DNA from: CBDCUI01 sp965223115
Lineage (GTDB): Bacteria > Pseudomonadota > Gammaproteobacteria > UBA4575
Direction: 5' to 3'
Assembly (NCBI GenBank): GCA_965223115.1
Contig: OZ244982.1
Location: 248,001-312,000, forward strand
DNA: 64,000 bases
Shown: positions 25,252 through 33,063 of the stretch, one piece after another
Position numbering within the stretch: the first letter of the stretch is position 1
How the letters are laid out: each line of letters opens with the position of its first letter
Program-made: the position numbers and the translations under genes
The notes under the pieces: model-generated
Databases searched by the model: none
What the model saw: the letters and a program-made list of their open reading frames with translations, nothing else
Told to the model about the DNA's origin: nothing

Positions 25252-25951
25252 ATGTAGCCTTTTATATTAAATTCTATATGTAAAACATATAATAATAAAA
25301 TGTTAACCATATATTTTTGACTTAGATCAATAGATTATTTTAACTATAAATGCAGTTAAGAGTTGATTGATTTTAGTTGGGGTTGAGTAATGTGACTAGT
25401 GGAATGTGATTGTAATGTACGAAATCCCACTAACATTTCAACAGCCATTAAGTTAGCGAATCAATTATACTAGGCTTGCATAAGTATAGATTTATGGCTT
25501 TGTAAACAACTTCACCCATCGATGTAATGGCGGTACTCAATGCGCTGATAATTGACGATAGTTGTAATAAGGTTGCTAAATTTATTGGCAATGGAATAAG
25601 CAATAAATTTGATATATCATCTCCGACAATTACAGCTATGGCCTACATTTGTCAATAAAACTACGTGGAAATAACCTTGTATTCCATAAAAAAGCCCTCA
25701 TATACATGTCGAAGTTTCGTGGTATTTAGAATTCTGTAACAATTATGCACTACATTTTTGGCAGGAAGGGATTGTTTTGCTAAAGAAATTTTCAGATTTA
25801 TCAATTAATAATTTGTTAGATAAGAAATTTCTTGCTATATGCAGACTAGTAAACAAAACTTATTTAACTTTGAAGTACACCATATTTAGTAACAAATTAT
25901 TCATACAATACATATAAACACTCAATATATTGTTAGTAACTAGTAATCGTT
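25252..25951. other. 700-bp intergenic region with an FNR box and a receiver-like fragment
   Basis: The left end holds the promoter of the small membrane protein. A 43-codon frame at 25527-25658 (plus) begins MAVLNALIIDDS, which looks like the first strand of a response-regulator receiver, then ends after a degenerate stretch. It may be a receiver remnant. The rest is AT-rich with no supported gene. Confidence 0.4.
25289..25330 (-). promoter_or_regulatory. FNR-type promoter of the small two-span membrane protein
   Basis: TTGAC-TTAG-ATCAA at 25317-25330 has one mismatch. TATTAT on the minus strand at 25294-25289 predicts a start near 25282, 41 bp from the box centre and about 30 nt before the ATG at 25251. 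It is the furthest right of the nine boxes. Confidence 0.6.
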
Positions 25952-26683
25952 ATGATAAGTAACAATTGTAACGCTTGTGTAAAAGAGCTTACCGTTTCAC
26001 AGGCTTCAAGGCTCGATGCGGCAGCTATTAATTTTTTGTGTTGGAACATTAAGAAAGGCCATAAAGAAAACTGGCGAGAAGATTTACTGGATCTTGTTGA
26101 TGGAAAAGATTTGGTTATTATTCAAGAAGCAGTGTTAGGTTCGGAATTAACGGATGCCTTTGATGGGTCTTATCACTTATCATTTGGCGCTGGTTATCAG
26201 ACACGATCACGAGTGACAGGTGTTATGACGGTGAGCAAGCATGAGCCACTTGCTCAGCAAAATCTCACTTGTTGGGAGCCATGGTTGGCTACCCCTAAGG
26301 CTACTAATATTACAGAGTATGCATTATCAGATTCTGATGAAACACTTATTGTTATAAATATTCACGCTATCAATTTTACCTTTGGGGTTAAGCAGTTTAG
26401 TCAACAAATTAAAAAAGTGGACAATGTTTTGGCAGGTCATACTGGTCCTATAATTTTGTCTGGTGATTTTAATACATGGCGTAAGAAACGTATGAAAATA
26501 CTTGAATCTTTGGCATCAGAGCATGAGCTTGATGCCTTATCTTTTGAAGAAGACCATCGCAAGATGGTATTTGGGCAACTTCTTGACCATATTTATGTAC
26601 GCGCATTGAAGGCTGATGCTACTGGGACTCATTTTGTAAAATCATCTGACCACAATCCATTATCTGCAACATTACGGTTTTAA
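25952..26683 (+). CDS. Endonuclease/exonuclease/phosphatase (EEP) family protein
   Basis: This 243-residue protein has the EEP catalytic set: WNIKKG (Asn, about 32-37), IIQEA (Glu), the histidine of NIHAINF, SGDFNTW (Asp/Asn) and SSDHNPL (the final Asp-His). LDHIYVR precedes the last motif as in DNase I-like phosphatases. No membrane segment is present, unlike some YafD-type proteins. It could be a nuclease or a phosphodiesterase acting on lipids or nucleotides. It stands alone in its strand context. Confidence 0.88.
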   Translation: MISNNCNACVKELTVSQASRLDAAAINFLCWNIKKGHKENWREDLLDLVDGKDLVIIQEAVLGSELTDAFDGSYHLSFGAGYQTRSRVTGVMTVSKHEPLAQQNLTCWEPWLATPKATNITEYALSDSDETLIVINIHAINFTFGVKQFSQQIKKVDNVLAGHTGPIILSGDFNTWRKKRMKILESLASEHELDALSFEEDHRKMVFGQLLDHIYVRALKADATGTHFVKSSDHNPLSATLRF

Positions 26684-27016
26684 TGAATAAAACTATCAAT
26701 TTGTTGCTGCATATATCTTTTGTATTGAAGTAGTCTAGTCAAGTTAGTGGCTTGAATTTAAGCCTCCTTTTAATTGATGAAAATTTTGACCAATGTCACT
26801 ATAGTGGCTTTAATATACCTTATATTTTATAAGGATATACATTAATTTTTTAAATGATCGTTTTCCCTTGTGCTTTTATAATTGTGTTTATATTGCTGAG
26901 GTGGGATTTGTAAATAATCTTGGTAAATAAAATAATTACATCTCTAGATATTGTGAAACACTATAAACAATAGGACTGTCTATTTAGAAATTTAGTAAAT
27001 AAAATGGAGTGCGCTC
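26684..27016. other. 333-bp intergenic region upstream of yceI-like gene
   Basis: No gene is supported. It contains a perfect 7-bp hairpin CCTTATA-TTT-TATAAGG at 26818-26834 and a 10-bp palindrome CACTATAGTG at 26797-26806. Either could be an operator or a weak terminator for the EEP gene. No FNR box is seen. A GGAG ribosome site for the next gene lies at its right end. Confidence 0.4.
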
Positions 27017-27601
27017 ATGAAGAATACGTTTCTCAAATTAATATTTTTATTCTTGTTTCTGAATGCAAATGCTAATGCAGCTGAGTGGCAGTTAAATAAT
27101 GATGCTTCTAGATTAAATTTTGTATCTGTGAAAGCGGATCATGTGGCAGAAACACACACCTTTGGGCAATTAGCAGGACAAGTAACTGATGAAGGTGATG
27201 TCACATTTTCTATAAATTTGGGTAGTGTGAGCACAGGAATCGATATTCGAGATGAGCGCATGCGCAAACTTTTATTTGATACCTCTAAATTCACTAGCGC
27301 AACGGTAATTACAAAAGTGAATTTAGATCAGATTGATGCATTACAACCAAGCCAAAGTCTGATTGTAGAAGTGACCGCTAAACTTGATTTAATAGGCAAG
27401 CAAAACCAGCTTGATGCCGAGCTCAAGGTTACCAAGCTAGATAAAGACACTATAATAGTTTCCACAAATAAACCTATTTTGTTAAATGGCGATACTCTAG
27501 GATTATCAAATGGTATAGAAAAATTACGTGAGATAGCAGGATTGCCATCGATAAGTTTGGCGGTTCCTGTTGATTTTAACCTTACCTTTGATAGTAAATG
27601 A
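27017..27601 (+). CDS. YceI family periplasmic protein
   Basis: This 194-residue protein has a cleavable signal peptide (1-22, ending NANANA-AEW). The mature part has the YceI beta-barrel pattern: WQLNNDASRLNFVSVKADH, internal GSVSTGIDIRDERMRKLLFDT, and the final strand of the type SLAVPVDFNLTF. YceI lipocalin-like proteins bind isoprenoid or amphiphilic ligands in the periplasm, and some are induced by base or osmotic stress. It has its own GGAG ribosome site and precedes prs by 55 bp. Confidence 0.9.
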   Translation: MKNTFLKLIFLFLFLNANANAAEWQLNNDASRLNFVSVKADHVAETHTFGQLAGQVTDEGDVTFSINLGSVSTGIDIRDERMRKLLFDTSKFTSATVITKVNLDQIDALQPSQSLIVEVTAKLDLIGKQNQLDAELKVTKLDKDTIIVSTNKPILLNGDTLGLSNGIEKLREIAGLPSISLAVPVDFNLTFDSK

Positions 27602-27656
27602 TTGCTATATTGCTACTTGAAACAGCATCAATTTAATAAAAGGCTTCGCATCTAAG

Positions 27657-28631
27657 ATGATTCATCAAAGAACTCTGCCAGCAGATAGTAATCTGATGGT
27701 ATTTACTGGCAATGCTCACCCTAAACTTGCTCAAGATATAGTTGATTATCTGAATATCCCTTTAGGTAAGGCGCTTATCGGCAAATTCAGTGACGGTGAA
27801 ATACAAGTTGAGATACAAGAAAATGTAAGAGGTAAGGACGTATTTGTTGTACAACCTACCTGCATGCCTACCAATGAAAATATAATGGAGTTGCTCATCA
27901 TTGTAGATGCCTTGCGTCGTTCATCGGCAGAACGGATTACTACGGTTATTCCATATTTTGGTTATTCGCGCCAGGACCGACGTGTACGCTCTATACGCGT
28001 ACCGATATCTGCAAAAGTCATTGCGAATTTGCTTTCCAGTGTCGGTGCAGATCGTGTATTAACAGTAGACTTGCATGCAGACCAGATTCAAGGTTTTTTC
28101 GATATCCCTGTAGATAATATCTATGCCTCTCCCGTACTGTTAGGAGATGTTTACAAACGTAAACACCGTAATTTAATTGTGGTTTCGCCGGATGTGGGTG
28201 GTGTGGTAAGGGCACGAGCCCTGGCAAAACGCTTAGACGATGCTGATTTAGCCATTATTGATAAGCGTAGACCTCAGGCTAACCAGGCTGAAGTAATGCA
28301 CATTATTGGTGAAGTAGAGGGTAAAGACTGCTTTATTATTGATGATTTGGTGGATACAGCTGGTACCTTATGTCATGCAGCTAGTGCTCTCAAAGAGCAT
28401 GGGGCACAAAGTGTGCAGGCATATGCCACTCATCCAGTGCTTTCGGGTAAGGCAATCGAAAATATTGAAAATTCAGTGCTGGATGAATTGGTAGTAACTG
28501 ATACAATTCCGCTCCGCGCTGACGCCAAGGCATGTACTCGGATTCGTCAATTAGAAGTCTCGGGGCTTATTGCTGAGTCAATGCGGCGAATCAACCAGGA
28601 AGAATCTGTTAGCACATTATATATGGACTAG
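27657..28631 (+). CDS. prs: Ribose-phosphate pyrophosphokinase
   Basis: This 324-residue enzyme makes PRPP from ribose 5-phosphate and ATP for nucleotide, histidine and tryptophan synthesis. Recognisable segments are MVFTGNAHPKLA, the flexible ATP loop with SRQDRR, DLHADQIQGFF, and the PRPP-binding CFIIDDLVDTAGTL. The length is a few residues above that of typical bacterial Prs because of a short N-terminal extension. Its position ahead of rplY, pth and ychF is the conserved gammaproteobacterial order. Confidence 0.97.
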   Translation: MIHQRTLPADSNLMVFTGNAHPKLAQDIVDYLNIPLGKALIGKFSDGEIQVEIQENVRGKDVFVVQPTCMPTNENIMELLIIVDALRRSSAERITTVIPYFGYSRQDRRVRSIRVPISAKVIANLLSSVGADRVLTVDLHADQIQGFFDIPVDNIYASPVLLGDVYKRKHRNLIVVSPDVGGVVRARALAKRLDDADLAIIDKRRPQANQAEVMHIIGEVEGKDCFIIDDLVDTAGTLCHAASALKEHGAQSVQAYATHPVLSGKAIENIENSVLDELVVTDTIPLRADAKACTRIRQLEVSGLIAESMRRINQEESVSTLYMD

Positions 28632-28693
28632 CAGGGATTTAAGATTCGACTATTTAGATTATTAGTATAAAGAAAAGATAGCTGGAGAATATC

Positions 28694-29386
28694 ATGGATC
28701 TCGATTTTACATTAACCGCGGAACCACGAAATGAACAAGGTAAAAGTGCAAGTAGAAGACTGCGCAAAGCGGGCAAGGTGCCTGCTATAATTTATGGTGG
28801 TGGTGAAGAAGCAACTTCGGTAACTTTTGACTACGATGCGGTCATACACAATTTAGAAAACGAAGCATTTTATTCTCATATTTTAACCATCGATGTTGAT
28901 GGTAAATCTCAAAAAGCTATTTTACGAGATTTGCAGCGTCATCCATATAAAGCCTCTGTGCTACACATGGACTTATTGCGTGTGCGTGAAGACACAGCAA
29001 TTAACGTACATGTGCCTTTACATTTTATAAATGAAGATGTTTGTCATGGCGTAAAAATGGAAGGTGGGGCAATCAGCCATAATTTTGTTGAATTAGAAGT
29101 ATCATGTTTACCTAAAGATCTTCCAGAATTTATTGAGATAGATGTAAAAGATCTTAAATTAAATGAGGCCATTCATTTAAGTGATATTAAAGTCCCAGAA
29201 GGCGTAACTTTAGTAGAGCTAGCTCATGGCGAAGGGCATGATCACACAGTTGTATCAGTGCATGTGAAACGTGTTGTAGAAGAAGAAGAGCCAGTGGCAG
29301 TAGCAGAAGAAGGTGAAGCAGCTGCAGATGAAACAGAGGCTAAATCTGAAAGTGAGGATAAATCTTCCGGAGAAGATGCATCATAA
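28694..29386 (+). CDS. rplY: 50S ribosomal protein L25/general stress protein Ctc
   Basis: This 230-residue long-form L25 has an N-terminal 5S rRNA-binding domain (1-90, with SRRLRKAGKVPAIIYGGG), then the TL5/Ctc beta domain (about 95-190), and an acidic alanine/glutamate tail. The long form is usual where the protein is called Ctc. GGAG lies 8 bases before the ATG. It follows prs by 62 bp and precedes pth by 26 bp. Confidence 0.96.
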   Translation: MDLDFTLTAEPRNEQGKSASRRLRKAGKVPAIIYGGGEEATSVTFDYDAVIHNLENEAFYSHILTIDVDGKSQKAILRDLQRHPYKASVLHMDLLRVREDTAINVHVPLHFINEDVCHGVKMEGGAISHNFVELEVSCLPKDLPEFIEIDVKDLKLNEAIHLSDIKVPEGVTLVELAHGEGHDHTVVSVHVKRVVEEEEPVAVAEEGEAAADETEAKSESEDKSSGEDAS

Positions 29387-29412
29387 CTATTATTTAGTAT
29401 GTCTGAATAACT

Positions 29413-29997
29413 GTGTCAAAGTATAGAGGCATACGACTTATAGTAGGTCTCGGTAATCCAGGCGAAAAACACCAAGCAACCCGGCATAACGCCGGGTTTT
29501 GGTTTGTGGATGCATTGGCAAACCGTGAAAATGTAACTTTTAAGCATGAAAATAAATTCAAAGGTGAAGTGGCCTTTTTTGCCTATCATGGCGAAAAAAT
29601 TTGGTTATTGAAACCACACACGTATATGAATCAGAGTGGTGAATCACTGCGACCCTTTGCTGATTTTTATAAAATTCCCACTGAGCAGATTCTAGTTGCG
29701 CATGATGAAATAGACCTGCCAAATGGTGATGTGAAAATTAAATGGTCAGGAGGGCATGGTGGGCACAATGGTTTACGCAGTATTTTTTCTCATTTAAGTA
29801 AAGACTTTTGGCGATTACGATTAGGGGTAGGCCATCCAGGAGATAAAAACGAAGTCGTGAATTACGTGCTTAAGAAAACCAATAACAATGATCGTGCTGA
29901 AATCGAAAATGCGATAGATAACGCGTTGACGACACTAGATGATTTGCTGCAAGGTGATATGGAAGCGGCAATGAAGAGATTGCATACCAAGGGTTAA
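29413..29997 (+). CDS. pth: Peptidyl-tRNA hydrolase
   Basis: This 194-residue enzyme releases peptides from peptidyl-tRNA. LIVGLGNPGEKHQATRHNAG carries the conserved Asn and the catalytic His; MNQSGE and HDEIDLP are the other signatures, and GGHGGHNGLRS is the tRNA-binding loop. Translation starts at GTG 29413. A strong hairpin within the gene (29478-29498) is part of coding sequence. ychF starts 4 bp after the stop. Confidence 0.96.
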   Translation: MSKYRGIRLIVGLGNPGEKHQATRHNAGFWFVDALANRENVTFKHENKFKGEVAFFAYHGEKIWLLKPHTYMNQSGESLRPFADFYKIPTEQILVAHDEIDLPNGDVKIKWSGGHGGHNGLRSIFSHLSKDFWRLRLGVGHPGDKNEVVNYVLKKTNNNDRAEIENAIDNALTTLDDLLQGDMEAAMKRLHTKG

Positions 29998-30001
29998 TGT
30001 C

Positions 30002-31093
30002 GTGGGATTTAAATGCGGTATTGTTGGCCTGCCCAACGTTGGGAAATCGACTCTTTTTAATGCACTTACTGCAACCGAGATTGCGGCAGAAAACTACCCT
30101 TTTTGCACTATAGATCCAAACATTGGTATTGTTCCGGTCCCAGATCCGAGACTAGATAAGCTAGCAGAAATTGCTGCTTCCAAAGAAGTTATACCCACTA
30201 CGATAGAATTTGTAGATATTGCGGGGTTAGTAGCAGGCGCTTCAAAAGGTGAAGGGTTAGGTAATCAATTTCTTGGACATATTCGTGAAACCGATGCTAT
30301 TGCACACGTGGTTAGATGCTTTGATGATGAAAATATTGTACATGTTGAAGGTAAGGTTAATCCTTTATCGGATTTGGAAACGATATATACAGAATTAATA
30401 TTGGCAGATTTGGAATCGGTCGATAAAGCCATAGCAAGAGTAGAGCGGGTTGCAAAATCAGGCAATAAAGAAGCTTTGGCGCAATTAAATATTTATAAAA
30501 AACTTAAGTCCCACCTTGAAAATGAAGAAGTTGCATTTAGTTATGCAGTAGATGAAGAACAGGTACATTTGCTTAACGATTTGCATCTAATTACTAGCAA
30601 ACCTGCTTTTTATATTGCTAATGTTGATGAGGATGGTTTCGAAGATAATCCGTATTTAAAACAGCTTGAAGAATTTGCTAATAAAAAGTCCATTCAAGTA
30701 GTCCCTGTGTGCGCAAAAATTGAAGCTGAGTTAGCACAATTAGATGAAGAAGAGCGCCAAGAATATCTGTCTGAATTAGGTCTTGAAGAACCGGGATTGC
30801 ATCGAGTTATTCGAGCAGGTTATGAGTTATTGGGTTTACAGACTTTTTTTACTGCAGGTCCCAAAGAAGCGCGTGCCTGGACGGTTTCGAAAGGGGCCAC
30901 AGCTCCGCAAGCAGCGGGTAAAATTCATACGGATTTTGAAAAAGGATTTATCCGGGCAGAAGTGGTGGCATACCAAGATTATGTGGATGCCAACGGTGAG
31001 GCGGGAGCCAAGGAACAAGGCAAATGGCGTCTAGAAGGCAAAGACTATCTCATGCAGGAAGGAGATGTTGTACATTTTCGATTCAATGTATAG
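30002..31093 (+). CDS. ychF: Redox-regulated ATPase YchF (OLA1 family)
   Basis: This 363-residue Obg-family P-loop protein prefers ATP. The P-loop is GLPNVGKST (9-17), the switch region includes DIAGLVAGASKGEGLGNQFL, and a C-terminal TGS domain ends in GDVVHFRFNV. It binds ribosomes and is linked to oxidative stress. It starts with GTG 4 bp after pth. Its last 25 bp are partly repeated just downstream (31119-31145). Confidence 0.96.
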   Translation: MGFKCGIVGLPNVGKSTLFNALTATEIAAENYPFCTIDPNIGIVPVPDPRLDKLAEIAASKEVIPTTIEFVDIAGLVAGASKGEGLGNQFLGHIRETDAIAHVVRCFDDENIVHVEGKVNPLSDLETIYTELILADLESVDKAIARVERVAKSGNKEALAQLNIYKKLKSHLENEEVAFSYAVDEEQVHLLNDLHLITSKPAFYIANVDEDGFEDNPYLKQLEEFANKKSIQVVPVCAKIEAELAQLDEEERQEYLSELGLEEPGLHRVIRAGYELLGLQTFFTAGPKEARAWTVSKGATAPQAAGKIHTDFEKGFIRAEVVAYQDYVDANGEAGAKEQGKWRLEGKDYLMQEGDVVHFRFNV

Positions 31094-31145
31094 TGGCCAG
31101 AGTCTCATTGGCTCTCATGTCGTACATTTTCGGTTCAATGTTTAG
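31069..31145 (+). repeat. Short tandem duplication of the ychF 3' end
   Basis: The final codons and stop of ychF (31069-31093) recur at 31119-31145 with four base changes, again encoding VVHFRFNV plus a stop. The 25 bp between the copies are unrelated. The second copy is non-coding remains, perhaps of a local duplication or a replaced ychF end, close to the island boundary. Confidence 0.65.
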
Positions 31146-31233
31146 TATTTGCCTACAGATTTTAGGGTGAAATTCTGTAGAATTGACAGCTATTGGAGCG
31201 TTCTAGTATCTTCCGCGCTCCAATCTATTCCGT

Positions 31234-31310
31234 GGCTATGTAGCTCAGTTGGTTAGAGCACAGCATTCATAATGCTGGGGTCATTGGTTCAAGTCCAATC
31301 ATAGCCACCA
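31234..31310 (+). tRNA. Elongator tRNA-Met (CAT)
   Basis: The 77-nt gene has acceptor stem GGCTATG/CATAGCC with encoded CCA, D-arm, anticodon loop TTCATAA (anticodon at 31268-31270) and T-arm ATTGG-TTCAAGT-CCAAT. Its position after ychF is conserved in gammaproteobacteria. The 3' part from 31266 is repeated at 47973-48020, so this gene is the attachment site of the island. All stems pair, so it should be functional. Confidence 0.96.
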
Positions 31311-31384
31311 TTTAAATTCACAAATGTTATTAATGAGCCATGTGTAGATAATAAAATGATAAGTTTTGTAATGTCCTCGATTAA

Positions 31385-31483
31385 TTCGAAAACTACAAAG
31401 CCGCTGCTGAAATCGAAGGAATGCCACTAAGTCAGTGGGTGCGAGATAAACTGGATCGAGCGGCGAATAGGGCCTTGAAATAA
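31385..31483 (+). pseudogene. Remnant of a ribbon-helix-helix antitoxin
   Basis: A 32-codon open stretch without a start codon encodes AAAEIEGMPLSQWVRDKLDR and a basic end. This is the second half of RHH antitoxins that accompany toxins in TA modules. The N-terminal strand is missing or out of frame. No partner toxin is seen. It lies 75 bp inside the left end of the island. Confidence 0.55.
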
Positions 31484-31493
31484 GCTACTATTT

Positions 31494-31850
31494 TTAATTT
31501 CTTATATGCCTTTCCCAAGCGTTTATAACATTTTTAATATCAACTTCAGTAGGCTTTTCTGGCATTCGTACTGATTTATCAAGAATATTATTAAGTGCAT
31601 TATTTGCAATTCTCTGAATAGACATACCTTGGAAATGAAGGTGATGAACTACTTTTTGGTCTTCAATGTATATTAATATTGCTTTAGTAGAATTAAGACT
31701 TTTGCATTCCCCTAAATTATGTATTTCTACTGCCAGGTTATTTTTATCTAAATTAGATAGATGCTCAACAACCTGAATCTCAGATAAATCATTATATGAG
31801 TTACAATCAATAGACTTAGAACAACCAAATATAAATAATGTGCATATCAA
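31494..31850 (-). CDS. Putative lipoprotein, candidate immunity protein of orphan Rhs tip 1
   Basis: This 118-residue protein begins with a hydrophobic stretch and lipobox LFIFGCSK, so it is a likely periplasm-facing lipoprotein. No family is recognised. It starts (TTG 31850, with an uncertain upstream boundary) 29 bp after the orphan Rhs tip with a papain-like C-terminus. In Rhs systems the gene directly after the toxin encodes its immunity protein. A periplasmic location would suit a toxin acting there. The immunity role is inferred from position only. Confidence 0.55.
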   Translation of the reverse strand: MICTLFIFGCSKSIDCNSYNDLSEIQVVEHLSNLDKNNLAVEIHNLGECKSLNSTKAILIYIEDQKVVHHLHFQGMSIQRIANNALNNILDKSVRMPEKPTEVDIKNVINAWERHIRN

Positions 31851-31879
31851 TAATACTAGCTTATTAAATTTTATGTTAT

Positions 31880-32578
31880 TTAAAAAAATGGAGCAACTTT
31901 ATGCTTTCTATCTATTATTGTTCTATTTTGAAGAGCATTAGATCGTAATCCACTTTCATATAATTGATCAAGCAGTGATCTAAGTTGATTAGGTGAGTTA
32001 GGTAAATTCACCATGATATCAGGAAAACCAATAATTCCAGATTGATCTAAAAGGTTAATAGCTGAAGATGTACATTGCAATCCTGGTAATGAATAAGTAC
32101 TTGATGAATTATTCAATTCATTCAGCAACAACTCAAGTTTTTTCTCTTCTTCAGGTGTTGCATTTAATGTGAAAACTGAAATTAGATCACCTTCATATTT
32201 AAGATTAAATTCTGCTAAGGTATCTATGTGTAAATCTGCTTGACTATTCATTAATTCTAAAAAGTCAAATCTAAAATTACCATTTGAGTCTGTAGGATAA
32301 ATTCCATATACATGATTATTAAGCCTAATTGCTGTATGACCTACATCTTTTCCACCTGCTTTAGTCCATACTAATACTTCGGTTACTAACCCTAAACTAT
32401 CTATAAATTGTAGTGGGTTTGAAAAAACATAGTTATATGTATTTGGACCACCTCTCAATCCAATTGGATCACTCTGCATGTAACGTCCTAGACTTGGGTT
32501 GTAATCTCTGAAGTAGTTGTAGTGTAACCCTGGTTCACTATCGTAATACTGTCCTAGGAAACGAATGTTATTTTCCAA
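31880..32578 (-). CDS. Orphan Rhs C-terminal tip 1 with papain-like toxin domain
   Basis: The frame is open from 32692 but has no proper start; TTG 32578 is the first possible one. It opens with the end of an Rhs core (HLGTPQR before 32578, then FRDYNPSLGRYMQSDPIGL). A unique C-terminal domain of about 180 residues follows, with GHTAIRLNNHVYGIYP and, later, GLQCTSSAINLL. The His and Cys look like a permuted papain-fold pair, as in DUF4105-like Rhs tips. It is a silent tip that could recombine onto a full Rhs gene through the core. It is followed by a putative lipoprotein immunity gene. Confidence 0.65.
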   Translation of the reverse strand: MENNIRFLGQYYDSEPGLHYNYFRDYNPSLGRYMQSDPIGLRGGPNTYNYVFSNPLQFIDSLGLVTEVLVWTKAGGKDVGHTAIRLNNHVYGIYPTDSNGNFRFDFLELMNSQADLHIDTLAEFNLKYEGDLISVFTLNATPEEEKKLELLLNELNNSSSTYSLPGLQCTSSAINLLDQSGIIGFPDIMVNLPNSPNQLRSLLDQLYESGLRSNALQNRTIIDRKHKVAPFF

Positions 32579-32717
32579 GGTGTTAATGGTCAGTATGCCT
32601 TCATCAATCAGATGATAGTTTGCAGACCAAACAAGGGTTTGGTTTTGATCATTAATGCGTTGTGGTGTACCTAAATGACCATTGTGAAGTAATTAATATA
32701 ATTGGATTAGAGGTTGT

Positions 32718-33053
32718 TTATCTTTTTTTTATTGAGTCAATAAGAAAGCCGTTACCAGCTTCCTTTTCATCAGCTTTACGAACACTTACATATGCAACGC
32801 TCTTTTCACCATCTACTTTTAATAAATATTTTTTATACGACTCAGAATTTGGAGTGCCTTGGACATATCTTCTCTTATCAATAGAAATATCTGTAACTTT
32901 TCCAACTACATTAATAACATCTTCATTTTTGCTTACATAATCTAAAAGAAGCTTTTTATCATCATCGTAATAAACAGAAAAACCCACAATAACTAATGCT
33001 AAAACAAAAATTGTAATAAAAAATGTAGAGATATTTTTTAGTTTATTTTTCAT
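32718..33053 (-). CDS. Membrane-anchored candidate immunity protein of Rhs1
   Basis: This 111-residue protein has one N-terminal transmembrane helix (about 8-28) and a soluble domain predicted to face the periplasm. The start is ATG 33053, 10 bp after the Rhs1 stop; a longer frame to 33095 would overlap Rhs1. The family is not recognised. Position right after the Rhs1 toxin tip makes it the probable cognate immunity protein. Confidence 0.6.
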   Translation of the reverse strand: MKNKLKNISTFFITIFVLALVIVGFSVYYDDDKKLLLDYVSKNEDVINVVGKVTDISIDKRRYVQGTPNSESYKKYLLKVDGEKSVAYVSVRKADEKEAGNGFLIDSIKKR

Positions 33054-33063
33054 TTTTATTTTC

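Noticed and set aside
25609..25621. TTGATATATCATC, FNR-like
   Set aside because: The second half-site is shifted and does not match ATCAA at the correct distance.
29478..29498. Strong hairpin AACCCGGC-ATAAC-GCCGGGTT followed by Ts, like an intrinsic terminator
   Set aside because: It lies in conserved pth codons (TRHNAGFW) near the start of the gene, so it is best explained by coding sequence.
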